Shown here one piece after another: positions 1 to 10,344 of a DNA stretch of 64,000 nucleotides (position 1 is its first letter; every line of letters starts with the position of its first letter). The position numbers and the translations under genes were made by a program. This stretch comes from Bactrocera neohumeralis (lineage: Eukaryota > Arthropoda > Insecta > Diptera > Tephritidae). The notes under the pieces were generated by a model. The model saw only the letters and a program-made list of their open reading frames with translations, ran no database searches and was not told where the DNA came from. The stretch is taken from assembly GCF_024586455.1 (NCBI RefSeq), contig NC_065919.1, positions 29,922,839 to 29,986,838 of the forward strand, in the 5' to 3' direction.

Positions 1-149
1 GATGTAAGCTTAGAGTCGATAAATAATTATTCATTGGAATTAGAAGCGGCTGAAAACGAAGATTAAGATTAATCCATAAGCATTTACAACTTCTTTAAAA
101 TTATAAATTTATGAATTAAAAAATAAATTAATTTCTTGGTAGCATTCAA

Positions 150-490
150 TATTTTTTTAATAGTGGGCGCGGGCCGCCCATTTTTTCTAAAGCTTTTTTT
201 GTCAGAAGAATTCCGTGTTCAAAATTTGATGAAGCCAGCGTTTTGGTAAGTATTTTTGGCGACAATTTGAGTTTTGGATATAGGAAAAAGAGGGCGTGGA
301 CCGTTCAATTTTTTCTCAAGTTGCTTTTTTGTACCAGGAAGTACGTTTTGCCACTACTTTGAAAAAAGGGGGCGTGGCCCGCCCATTTTGTTCTCAAATC
401 GATTTTTTTATCATTAGAAGTCTACACACCAAATTTGGTGAAGCTAGCTTGCCAGGAAGTATTTTTTGCCGCTAAAATCCCAATTTCGGC
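150..490. repeat. three degenerate head-to-tail units with GGGCGTGG core
   Basis: Three spaced cores can be read: GGGCGCGGGCCGCCCATTTT near 165, GGGCGTGGACCG near 292 and GGGCGTGGCCCGCCCATTTT near 370. Each is followed by TTCTCAA-type and T-rich sequence, then AAGTCT/CCAGGAAGTA-like words and AATTTGATGAAGC-like words. The unit is roughly 100-110 bp and diverged. Its origin is unknown; GGGCGTGG motifs are common in dispersed dipteran repeats. It abuts the mariner fragment at 498. Confidence 0.5.
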
Positions 491-497
491 CATAGTG

Positions 498-680
498 CGA
501 TGACCAAAAGCTGCTGTCACTTTTTGATCGATAACATCCATTGTAGTTATGCAATTGTCTTAAATTTTTTACGAAATGTCAACAAGAGATCAAACTTTTT
601 ATTTCATATACCCACCAATAGGTGGCGCTACCAGAAACAGTTATATTTAAAAAGTTCTGTTTCTTTTGCGACAGACTTTG
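498..680 (-). mobile_element. orphan 5' end of a mariner element (same family as 54038-54924)
   Basis: This segment aligns nearly base for base with 54743-54924, the 5' leader and terminal repeat of the mariner described there. Shared landmarks are ACAAAAGCTGC-like start, CACTTTTTGAT, TTTTTATTTCATATACCCAC and the end TTCTTTTGCGACAGA. It ends at 680 and is followed by TA, the expected mariner target dinucleotide. The other end is truncated at about 498, before the transposase start codon. The plus-strand open frame across it also exists in the other copy and is a by-product of the leader, not a gene. Confidence 0.8.
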
Positions 681-689
681 TATATCTCA

Positions 690-1360
690 AAAATCCCTTA
701 AGCAGTGACGGATCCAGAATTTATTCTGTTTTTAACACACAAATTTTTCCTTCCAACTTATTCTCAATATTGATGTTACTTCATACATTTCTTGACCCAA
801 AAATAAATTCCAGAATATGGTCTATAGGATTCTAAGTACGAATGAGCACATCGGAATAAAATATTTCACAAATAACGTTGATCATAATTCTTCAAGCCTC
901 CAGATATCGAATATATAGACTTCAGTGTCTAATTTCTAACGAAAGATTTCAGACAATTTTTGAGATATACTTGTATCAATGAAATTCAGAGCGAATCCTT
1001 TCTAATACTAATGCGCCATAATTGATATGGGAGCAAATTCAAATCTTGCCTTAAGTTTGGGGCACCCTGTATAAGCACAAATTTTGGCAATTTGGATGAG
1101 TTTATAACTCATAATTCTCAATAGTAGACCTCTCAATTAAATTAAACGAGAATATAGCAATTAGTGTTATGGCACTAGGTAATACAAATCATGGATATCG
1201 GTGTGTACCTTCCCGTAGCATGATAAATATAGAAATTTATGTTCGTTAGATTGCTAAAGTAAGATACCGCTTATGATTGTGATCCATTCATCATTCCCGA
1301 CAAATATACGTTCATCTTTAAAAATTCCTAGAGAAAAAATGAGCGACTATACCCGAACTT
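690..1360. other. AT-rich intronic sequence, no feature recognised
   Basis: There is no open frame with recognisable homology. A phrase near 1050-1075 (TTTGGGGCACCCTGTATA) resembles text often seen at the edges of mobile elements, but I could not find its partner. Confidence 0.4.
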
Positions 1361-1364
1361 AGAT

Positions 1365-1705
1365 CTCCTTATTTTACAAATATTTTGACTCTGAACAGCG
1401 ATATTAAGTTTACCATGAAGTTTCAAACACCCAAAAGGATACGTCTGGACCTTCAATGGAACCGCCGATATTGGACTACGAAAGCACTTAACTGCCATAC
1501 AACCATACCAACTGGACAAGAACTGAATCAAGTTCTTGTATGAAATACTGTTTCATTTGACGAGAAATCTTGACACAATTTGTGATGGATTACTGTCGTA
1601 TTCAGAGTAATCTCCAACGGCAGTTTTCAGACCTATAAACTGACCGATTAAAATCAAGTTCTTCTAAGCAAACTTGAACCCGTGAAGAATATTATAGCGT
1701 ATTTT
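1365..1705 (-). repeat. hairpin-capped dispersed repeat, degenerate copy
   Basis: Read on the minus strand it carries the family landmarks in order: a GAACTTGATTTTAATCGGTCAGTTT segment (positions 1640-1665), GGAGATTACTCTGAA, TTTCTCGTCAAAT, CAATATCGGCGGTTCC (near 1460) and, at the low-coordinate end, TCCTTTTGGGTGTTTGAAACTTC-like sequence. It is heavily diverged from the copies at 4540, 35513 and 44283. The terminal hairpin itself is lost. Confidence 0.6.
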
Positions 1706-1709
1706 TGAA

Positions 1710-2930
1710 AAAAGTACCCTTTCAAATGATTTTAGACCGACCTTTCAGTTGGGTAATATAATGTCAAATGTCGTGTGAATCCGTTGCGAAAATTGCGGAC
1801 TTCGAAGAACCCTTAAAATGTTTTATGTTATGTTTTGATGTGATATATATTTATCATATGTTTATAAATATGTTAATGTATAGGTAGATATATACATACA
1901 TATATATGTATATGCACGTCATTATGTCACACGAAATACATAGGTGCAATATTCATTGGCAGAAACAGAAACAGCGCTGAGGTCGTCATCGCATTCCCCA
2001 ATGGAATTACGTAAATAGAATTCGCGAATGACACGTTCAGCAAGCAGCGCACGTCAGCTGTTATTCTAAAAATGCTAAAGTCGACAATCTTCAAACGCAA
2101 ATAAAATTAAATGTGTTGTTTAAAAGAAAAAACTTACTAACAACAACAACAACCCACCCAGAAAAAGTCGCATTTGGAAAAAGGTCGATTCGAAGTATTT
2201 GTGCGAGGTTACAGCAATTATCTAAATGCATTTAATAACGGCATATACATACATACATATGTATATATAATAGGCACTACGAAAGTATTGCATTAATTTA
2301 AATAAAAACGGTAAATTGCGAAAAGCACGAATGGCTGCGTGTGTTTTAGAAAATGCGGAAAAACACCTTTAGAATCGCGTATGCGACGAGTTTAGGTGTT
2401 CTTCTGATAAAAGCATTACATTTGTACTTTCTTTACACTTAGAAAGCACACAGCTAATCTGACGAGGTCTTGTTTGGCTTCATAGATTTTTTTGTAGGTT
2501 TAATGAAGCTTTTTATTTAACTATTAAAGAGGTCTACAAACATCCTGATTGGTTCACAGGGTACATTTTGGTACGTAATAAAATGGATCTTCGTAAATCC
2601 GCTTGCAATGCTATATATCAGAGTGTTTGAAATAGCTATTGCTTCGGGAAATTTCAGGTATGCCCTCCAAGATTATCCCATAAGAGCGTTCCATAAGTCT
2701 CTTTAATGCTAATGACAAAAAAGATCACATAAATCTGTGAAATTGGTTGATTCATTGAGACTGTGGATTAACAAGCGCAATTACTTTAATGACTGTGAAT
2801 TGGGTTACTAAGAAGTCAAACTAGTTTCAGAGAACACTACATAGCTAAAGCAGTAAAGTAAAGTAGTAAAATTGTATTTTGAGCTAAAAGAAGTATTTCT
2901 CCACCAAAATAAGAAAAACGCCAACTACGA
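1710..2930. other. intronic sequence with ATGTATA microsatellites
   Basis: Short palindromic tetranucleotide tracts lie at about 1885-1915 and 2240-2270, and a CAACAACAACAAC tract near 2143. There is no coding signal. The stretch 1940-2060 (ACAGAAACAGCGCTGAGG...) is less repetitive and could be unique sequence. Confidence 0.4.
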
Positions 2931-2934
2931 TTAC

Positions 2935-3060
2935 AACGAATCTAGAATACCTTTCACAAAAGAAAAAGTCAGTTTGTATGACAGCTGTATGCTATAGCGA
3001 TCCGATCTGAAAAAATCTTTCGGAGATTGTATTGATACCTTAAAAACTAATTTTGTCAAG
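2935..3060 (+). repeat. hairpin-capped dispersed repeat, short copy
   Basis: It contains TAGAATACCTTTCACAAA, CAGTTTGTATGACAGCTGTA, TGCTATAGCGATCCGATCTG and TCTTTCGGAGATTGTATTG in the same order as the copy starting at 34845. Only the first third of the family unit is present. Confidence 0.7.
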
Positions 3061-3064
3061 AAAA

Positions 3065-4495
3065 AAAATGTAATTTATATAACTTTTTCGAGTCACCACT
3101 CTCTTAAACTAGGCAATTGAAGATAACTATCATATGTTGTATTCATATTCCTAATTTTCTTTTTTTCACAAATCTAAAGAAGTGTTTCAATAACATATCA
3201 CTCTCGATTTCCTCATATTTCTATATTTAAGTTCATTGTCAAATCCATTATATAATTGAAGAAACTATATATGGATTACATTTTTCAATCATAAATATAT
3301 GTATGTATGTATGTCTAGTGTCTAGACATGCTATGAACATCATTACTACTGACTCCATATATTCCAAGTGTTTATAGTATACATATGTATATATGTACAT
3401 ATGTATTATTTATATATAGTCAGTGCACTTAAGTATGTGTGTATTTGGCATTGGTGAGCATATTTTCCGTTGGTTAGTAATTCACTGTGTATTTACTTTC
3501 AAAATGCAACATTTTTCAAATAAAGTGTCAAGACATTTATGCGCTTTGACAGCTAAACATCGACCAGATGTTTGAAGACAACGTCAGCAAATACCAAAAT
3601 GCCAAACATACTCGCCGCCACATACATTTACTTATATGGATGGCGGCAACAACAACACAGCACGACCATCAAATGCCATTTGATGAGCACGAATTCCGAA
3701 GTGACTAACTAGCCGAGTGAGCCGGGTGACTGGCAAACGAACTGACTGCCTGGCTGACTGATTGGGTGGCTGAGTGATTGGCTAACTAAGCAGGCAGTTA
3801 AGTAGTTAGTTAGTCGCACTGTTGGGTGATGCAATGAGAGCGCGCCTATGCACCTAAGCAGTTCGTTCATTGAGATATTGACTAATCGCCGATGATGGCA
3901 CAACCATAAATACACAACAATGCTTAAATAGTTATATACACAAGTATGTATGTATGTATGTATGAATACTGTTATTTAGTGAGCTGTGCATTTGAGTTGC
4001 CGGCATGTATCCGTTACCGATTGCCACTTGCGAGCGATTGATTGCAGTAGTCGCTATTAATTAACAATTTGCAACAACAATGTACCGTCACTATTGACAA
4101 TCAACCTTCAATATTTTCGCTTGTAAACAGCAAAAGCCCCAAAATGGTCACTTTAACAACAAAGTTTGGCCGATTTTATGAGAAACAAACGCCTCGCAAT
4201 GAGTCAAATCGGTTTTAATTCGTTTTCATTTGGCAAATTTCTCATTAATGGCTTCCTAATAACTTCAGACCTAATAAAGCGCTGCCAATTGTAAACACAC
4301 TTAATGAATAATAACATTTGGCAACTAAATGAGATAATACATTGTTCCTAATAAATATGGAAAATGATTTTCAATTTAGAATTGTGAAATAAAAAAATTA
4401 AAATGAAACAATAATATTCAATTAAAAAATAAAGGTTTTGAACTAAAACTATTTTAAAACCAAAAACCGTTAACTTCAGTTGCACACAATACACT
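3065..4495. other. intronic sequence with microsatellites; no gene seen
   Basis: (ATGT)n tracts lie near 3298-3315 and 3945-3965, with palindromic ATAC/GTAT sequence at 3375-3410. At 3705-3840 there is a run of near-repeats of GACTGACTGCCTGGCTGACT type. It keeps a minus-strand frame open but is low complexity rather than coding. Confidence 0.4.
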
Positions 4496-4539
4496 TCACG
4501 AGTGCTTAAGAGGGTATAACAAACTTTATCTTGATTTTG

Positions 4540-5010
4540 ATCTTTTAGTTTGTATGGTAACTATACACTGTATTGTTTCGATTTGAACAATTTCCTCGGA
4601 GATGATACCGTTGCCGTGGATAATAAATAAACTGTGCAAACTTCGTAAGGACGTCTTGTCAAATAAAAATATTTTCCATACAAGAATTTGAATTTGCCTC
4701 CTCTGTTTGTGTGACAGATACATGCTATAATACCAAGATACCAGCAACAAATGAGCAGCTTCTTGTGGAGAAAAGCGCGTTTGCAAAATTTCAGATCGAT
4801 ATCTCATAAGCTGAGAGATTTGTTCGCGCATATTCAGACAGACCAACTGGGCTAAATGAACTCAGTTCATTACGTGATCATTTACATATACATATGTACA
4901 TATATAAATATGTATGTACATACATACATATATTTTATAAACCCTACGACGTTTCTGTGACAAACGTAATACTCCCAGTCCAAGATATAATAATTGTGGG
5001 GTTTTAGAAA
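4540..5010 (+). repeat. hairpin-capped dispersed repeat, nearly full-length copy
   Basis: Landmarks in order are TTTAGTTTGTATGGTAACTA, GATTTGAACAATTTCCTCGG, GGACGTCTTGTCAAATAAAA, ATTTTCCATACAAGAATTTG, ACAAATGAGCAGCTTCTTGT, CAAAATTTCAGATCGATATC and CAGACAGACC. The copy is interrupted by a CATATGTACATATA microsatellite around 4880-4930 and resumes with CCCTACGACGTTTCTGTG. The minus-strand open frame here is a shadow of the repeat. Confidence 0.75.
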
Positions 5011-5194
5011 TACATAAATACGGACCCGGTTCATAACTTACTCAATATTACACTCGAATGAATTTTGCATTAGTTTTAAATACATATGTACATACCTGTA
5101 AATAAAAAAAAAAATAAATTAATTATTGTTCTGAGAAATATATTATTAATAAAAATTTATATCTGTATACACACATACATATATACTTATGTAT

Positions 5195-5960
5195 GTATAT
5201 TAGGGTGATTCAAAAAAAATTTTTTTTTTTTCAATTGGTACACGCAAAAATAGGTTCCTAGACACCTCTAAGAAAGCCTCTCCAAATATGAGTTTTTAAT
5301 TGTAACGGGAAGGTCGGAAAATCTATAAATATAAGTATGTGACCCTACCCTCTAATTCATTTAATGTACATATGTATGTATCTCCTAAACCACTTAATCT
5401 GCAATGACCAAGTTCGCTGAGGGCAAATCTCTTTAGCACCCCTTTCGACACTGAAAAAGTTGATGACATCGAAAGATAACTCCGTCTACTCGCCACCTAA
5501 CGGTACTGTTAAAATCTAACTAAATACGCCAGAGATATTAAATTTCATAACCGAGATGGTATGACAGGGTTTTAATGGAGTCAAAATTAGACGATGGGTG
5601 TTGCACCGCCCACTTTTAAGTGAAAAAACATATCTCGAGACCCGTCTGACCGAATTCGACTAAACTTGGTATATGACATTATTCTCACATATATTATACT
5701 ACATTGCAAAAATGAGCGAATCTGTAAGACAAAAATTGACGTAGTCGTCTAAATTAAAGTGATGACGTGATGACCCACTTTCGGGGGAAACTCAGAAAGC
5801 GTATGTTCACTAAATTTCAGAAATACGGAGGTATTACTGTGTCATACGAAATATTTAAAGGTTGTAGGTATGAGCAAGGGAACTAAGAGTCTCCAAAATT
5901 GGTATTCAAATAGTTCACGGCGACCTCGGGGAAAATCTATCTGTGAAACCAAAGATTCGA
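5195..5960. repeat. second dispersed repeat family (CGCCCACTTTTAAGTGAAAA type)
   Basis: From 5200 (TAGGGTGATTCAAAAAAAAT) the text is repeat-like. Between 5560 and 5780 it reads as text common in fly dispersed repeats: CACCGCCCACTTTTAAGTGA, ATATCTCGAGACCCGTCTGA and ACCGAATTCGACTAAACTTG. There is no coding capacity. I cannot define the ends; two families may be adjacent. Confidence 0.5.
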
Positions 5961-5974
5961 ACTGAAGTAAACTT

Positions 5975-7270
5975 CATTTACGTAGAAAAAGAAAAAATGA
6001 TAAAGACTTTAGGCGGAACAATTGTGATAAGTAAGCATAGCGCAACATGAAAACATCGTCTGTATTTACAAGATTTGGGCAAAAAATTACAAGCAGCTTC
6101 CATTTGTAAACCTTGAACTGCCACACGTGTAGCGAAGCAGTAATGTCAAATGTACAGAGAGCAGTTAGCAGCGTCAAATTCAAATTCAAATGCTCTCTCG
6201 ATTGTTGGCTGGACAGTTTCAAGTTTAACTACGGTGCTTTGTCATACTAACAGAGTTGCTTCTGGTTCGTTAATACAACCGCAAAGGCAATCAATAAAAA
6301 GTCAAATCTAATTTTCATATAATTCACCTTGAACGTCGACGGGTGTGCAACAACGAAAACTCTCAAAAATGTAAAAAACATATATCTACATACATATGTA
6401 TGAAATATTATCTATGAGTATATATATATATATGTGTGTGTGCATCTACGTATGCAAAGGTAAACTTCGCGACGCGACGTTTGCTTTGAGTTAAGATCAC
6501 GCGAAGTGTAGTGCGCGGAGGACGCGTTGTTGCCGGCGCACGATAGAATTGACTGTTACACAGGCCCAGCAGACACGTGCGGTGCTGTTGAAACACAAAT
6601 AACAACAATACATATGTACGTATTATATGTGGATATTGTGGAGTGGCAACGTAATACAATTAGAAGAATAAAAAAGCTCGGCGAAGGGGCTAGTCAGCTT
6701 ACGAAACTCGTTGTTTTCGAAAGACATGTAGGTGGAAGCGGCAAAGGGCCGATTTACAACTACACACGCACTTGCACATACACTTGTATGTATGTATGTG
6801 TATGGATTTGTAAGCATAAACAAGTTTACGGCAGCAAACGGTGAAGCTAATTTCACGTTGAATAAATATTCATTTAATTTATAGTGCAAGCAAGTTTAAT
6901 GGAACCGAACACACAATATGCTTTATTCAAAATTGTTGTTGTTTTGCAGATCGTGTAAATCAAATACGCAACAGAAATTAATTTAAATCAGCGAAAGTCC
7001 CTATTTAGATTGAAGAAGATTTATATATGTATATAGTATAGGGTATACATATGCACATACATACATATGTATGTATATATGTATGTATTTATATTGTATA
7101 TACACCTATGTGTAACGATTTACATACATACATGTACATATGTATATGTGATTACTTACATATATTTATGATTTCATCATCGATCTGTATGTTTTTTGCT
7201 CTCCCAAGTGAATGGAATGAATAAAAGTTATCGTGTAAGCTATCGACGAAAGCTTGCTCTCCAACAAACA
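5975..7270. other. intronic sequence with a GC-richer block and dense microsatellites
   Basis: A GC-richer, CpG-containing block spans about 6460-6620 (GCGACGCGACG, GCGCGGAGGACGCG). It supports overlapping frames on both strands with no codon bias, so I do not call a gene. From 7020 to 7170 the sequence is dominated by ACATACATATGTATGT-like palindromes. Confidence 0.4.
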
Positions 7271-7289
7271 TAACTAAATTTGTCTAAAA

Positions 7290-7700
7290 AAAAACACAAG
7301 CCCGGCTGATTCACCGTTATTTGGAGAGTAGGCGGAGTCTTTACCCGATTTACCCATTTGCACTGCATGGAAGGAAATGCCAAAAGGATTTGTGTATAGC
7401 GAATTTGATCCATAAAGCTTTAATGGTTTGTGAGATATGTACATACATACATACATATGTACATACATACATACATACATACATATGTACATACATACAT
7501 ATGTAAAGTCAACTTACATATAAGGGCGGGGTCTTACCGACTTTTTAAAATAAGCAAAATATTTTTATTTACCATTTCCAGCTACATACATACATAGCGC
7601 CTTTACAGCCCAGCTACCGGTTTTAGGCCCGTATTCTTTTAAGCAAAGTTGTTCAGAATGATCCATAGAAGATTTCCCCCATACGCGATTTTATAGAAAT
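7290..7700. repeat. degenerate dispersed repeat split by a (CATA)n microsatellite
   Basis: The text GGAGAGTAGGCGGAGTCTTT before the microsatellite and AAGGGCGGGGTCTTACCGAC after it resemble each other, as do CCCGGCTGATTCACCGTTAT and CCCAGCTACCGGTTTTAGGC. A dispersed repeat interrupted or duplicated around 7438-7504 explains this. No gene is supported. Confidence 0.4.
7438..7504. repeat. palindromic tetranucleotide microsatellite (CATA)n/(TATG)n
   Basis: About 67 bp of CATACATA units is interrupted twice by CATATGTA, so the tract is nearly self-complementary. It opens frames on both strands rich in Tyr, Met, His and Ile; these are artefacts. Confidence 0.9.
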
Positions 7701-7704
7701 TACC

Positions 7705-8615
7705 GATGCGATATACACACACACGTACTTACATATGTACAATATTTTTTCATTTTTTTAATTCAGCAACATATTTTTTTGTGTAACACTTACATATGTA
7801 TGTACCTCTAAGCTTCATATATCCATATATACATACATATGTACACAATTCTGTGTATATACTGTATGTATGTATATTGATGTATACAATTATATACACC
7901 ATACATGCTGTAAGTGCTTATGCTCACCCGTATGTAAATATGTATGTATGTATGTAGATAAATATGTAAGCATATACCCATTTATCTTCATATGTACATA
8001 AATAGAATACATATGTAAGTATCTATTGTGCCCATAGTTAGAGCTGTAATTGAGAATTTATTAAATTCAAGGTTGTTCATTTTGTCGCATCACTGCCTAC
8101 ATAAAAATGTATTATGTAATATGTATGTAACAACCCGGCATGAAAAGTGACAATCATTTTACCGAGCAGAGCGTAGGACAAAGTTTCTAAAATTTTCTTA
8201 AGAATAGTATTCCAAAACTGAGTAGCCAAAGGTATGCCACACGTATGATTTTGCACTTCTCTTTAACCATTCGGTATTCAGAACTATGTATATTTCTATA
8301 TTGCTCGCTCTCATGCCTTTAATTAAAGTAAATTACAATGACATATGTACATACATACATTAATATAAGAGAAGGAACGCGACAAAAAACATAATGAAAT
8401 TACAGTAAATAAAGTATGAAGGAAAAATTTGGCATAAAACTTTGTAGAAAGCGTGCCGTGAAGCTACACTGTCTTGTTAAAAAGTAGCCGATATGAACCA
8501 TAACTTTTCACGCTTGATACTAAATAGATAACCACGAGTGCCTCCACATAATGGTTGATATGAGGATTTTCGATCCTCCGGTTTACTTTATACCACATAA
8601 GTACATATGTATGTA
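7705..8615. other. AT-rich intronic sequence, microsatellite-rich
   Basis: Repeated ACATATGTATGTA tracts occur at 7790-8030 and near 8340. No coding or RNA feature is recognised. A rosa-type mariner is inserted at the right edge, directly in a GTATGTA tract. Confidence 0.4.
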
Positions 8616-8619
8616 TGTA

Positions 8620-9879
8620 TCGGGTGATTTTTTAAGAGCTTGATAACTTTTTTAAAAAAAAAAACGCATAAAATTTGCAAAATCTCATCGGTTCTTTATT
8701 TGAAACGTTAGATTGGTTCATGACATTTACTTTTTGAAGATAATTTCATTTAAATGTTGACCGCGGCTGCGTCTTAGGTGGTCCATTCGGAAAGTCCAAT
8801 TTTGGGCAACTTTTTCGAGCATTTCGGCCGGAATAGCCCGAATTTCTTCGGAAATGTTGTCTTCCAAAGCTGGAATAGTTGCTGGCTTATTTCTGTAGAC
8901 TTTAGACTTGACGTAGCCCCACAAAAATAGTCTAAAGGCGTTAAATCGCATGATCTTGGTGGCCAACTTACGGTTGTTCTCCGAAGTTTTCCTGTGTGGC
9001 ATGTAGCGCCATCTTGTTGAAACCACATGTCAACCAAGTTCAGTTCTTCCATTTTTGGCAACAAAAAGTTTGTTAGCATCGAACGATAGCGATCGCCATT
9101 CACCGTAACGTTGCGTCCAACAGCATCTTTGAAAAAATACGGTCCAATGATTCCACCAGCGTACAAACCACACCAAACAGTGCATTTTTCGGGATGCATG
9201 GGCAGTTCTTGAACGGCTTCTGGTTGCTCTTCACCCCAAATGCGGCAATTTTGCTTATTTACGTAGCCATTCAACCAGAAATGAGCCTCATCGCTGAACA
9301 AAATTTGTCGATAAAAAAGCGGATTTTCTGCCAACTTTTCTAGGGCCCATTCACTGAAAATTCGACGTTGTGGCAGATCGTTCGGCTTCAGTTCTTGCAC
9401 GAGCTGTATTTTATACGGTTTTACACCAAGATCTTTGCGTAAAATCTTCCATGTGGTCGAATAACACAAACCCAATTGCTGCGAACGGCGACGAATCGAC
9501 ATTTCACGGTCTTCAGCCACACTCTCAGAAACAGACGCAATATTCTCTTCTGTACGCACTGTACGCATTCGTGTGGTTGGTTTAATGTCCAATAAAGTAA
9601 ACTGAGTGCGAAACTTGGTCACAATCGCATTAATTGTTTGCTCACTTGGTCGATTATGTAGACCATAAATCGGACGTAAAGCGCGAAACACATTTCGAAC
9701 CGAACACTGATTTTGGTAATAAAATTCAATGATTTGCAAGCGTTGCTCGTTAGTAAGTCTATTCATGATGAAATGTCAAAGCATACTGAGCATCTTTCTC
9801 TTTGACACCATGTCTGAAATCCCACGTGATCTGTCAAATACTAATGCATGAAAATCCTAACCTCAAAAAAATCACCCGA
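8620..9879 (-). mobile_element. rosa-type (DD41D) mariner, 1260 bp, nearly complete
   Basis: The ends are inverted repeats: TCGGGTGATTTTTT at 8620 and the complement of the same sequence (AAAAAATCACCCGA) at 9866-9879. TA flanks both sides (8618-8619 and 9880-9881), the mariner target duplication. Inside is one transposase gene on the minus strand filling most of the element. Length and layout match a full mariner of about 1.3 kb. The ends and most of the gene are well preserved, so it is much younger than the three other rosa-type copies here. It cannot move by itself because its gene is damaged (see the entry at 8727-9766). Confidence 0.92.
8727..9766 (-). pseudogene. rosa-type mariner transposase, broken by one frameshift and one in-frame deletion
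   Basis: The transposase would bind the terminal repeats and cut and paste the element in the nucleus. From the ATG at 9766 the frame gives an N-terminal helix-turn-helix region (about residues 1-120, e.g. LTNEQRLQIIEFYYQNQCSV), then the catalytic core: FSDEAHFW (Asp159), WFQQDGATCHT (Asp252) and CDLTPLDYF (Asp279). Only 26 residues separate the last two aspartates, against 41 in the rosa family, so about 45 nt are missing in frame just after CHT. Right after DYF the reading frame shifts: at 8923-8927 there is a run of five A (T on the sense strand) where six would restore the expected LWGYVKS continuation. The rest (KVYRNKPATIPALEDN to the end) lies in the next frame and stops at 8727. Both lesions should destroy activity. 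Confidence 0.92.
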
Positions 9880-9881
9880 TA

Positions 9882-10145
9882 TATCGGTCATTGTGTGAGC
9901 TGTCTTAATAACATTTAGAGAAACTTGCCCTAGTCTTTATAAACTTAATTTAACTGTACCCCACATTTATTGTTGATGGTATGTAAGGTACCTTAATAAA
10001 ACTCAGGAAACATCCGTTTTTAAGAATAATATACAGAAAAATGTCAAAAATAGATAAAATCAATAATACCTCTATTTAAGATCTTAAAAATATCGGTCAA
10101 TATATTAGATATCTTAACAAAATTCATTGAAGGTATAATATTGGT
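9882..10145. other. AT-rich spacer
   Basis: No feature recognised. Confidence 0.3.
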
Positions 10146-10149
10146 TATA

Positions 10150-10340
10150 TTATAAGTATGTAGTGTAGAGACGAAAATAGGGTGAAATTGGCCCGACTTC
10201 CATAAGCTATATAAAATGATTTTCGTTAATCTAACAAACCATATGCCGAATATGTCGGCCAGTTAATAAGTTATATGTATATTGAAACTAGATAAATTGT
10301 GTCAAAAGTTTGTGCAATTAGCCCCGGGCTTTTCTGCCCC
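10150..10340 (+). repeat. dispersed repeat, GGCCCGACTTCCATAAG type
   Basis: The segment TTGGCCCGACTT...ATGATTTTCGTTAAT...CATATGCCGAATATGTCGGCCAGTTAA (in pieces between 10188 and 10270) has a diverged counterpart on the opposite strand at 18225-18310. It is a non-coding dispersed repeat. Confidence 0.55.
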
Positions 10341-10344
10341 CAAT

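Noticed and set aside
500..835. 111-codon plus-strand frame with a near-copy at 54744-54935, which could suggest a conserved small protein
   Set aside because: Both lie in the 5' leader of the same mariner family, antisense to its transposase; the similarity is explained by shared transposon DNA.
4526..4846. 106-codon minus-strand frame
   Set aside because: It is antisense to a copy of the hairpin-capped repeat and similar frames appear in other copies.
7274..7506. Tyr/Met/His-rich small frames on both strands
   Set aside because: They are translations of the (CATA)n tract.
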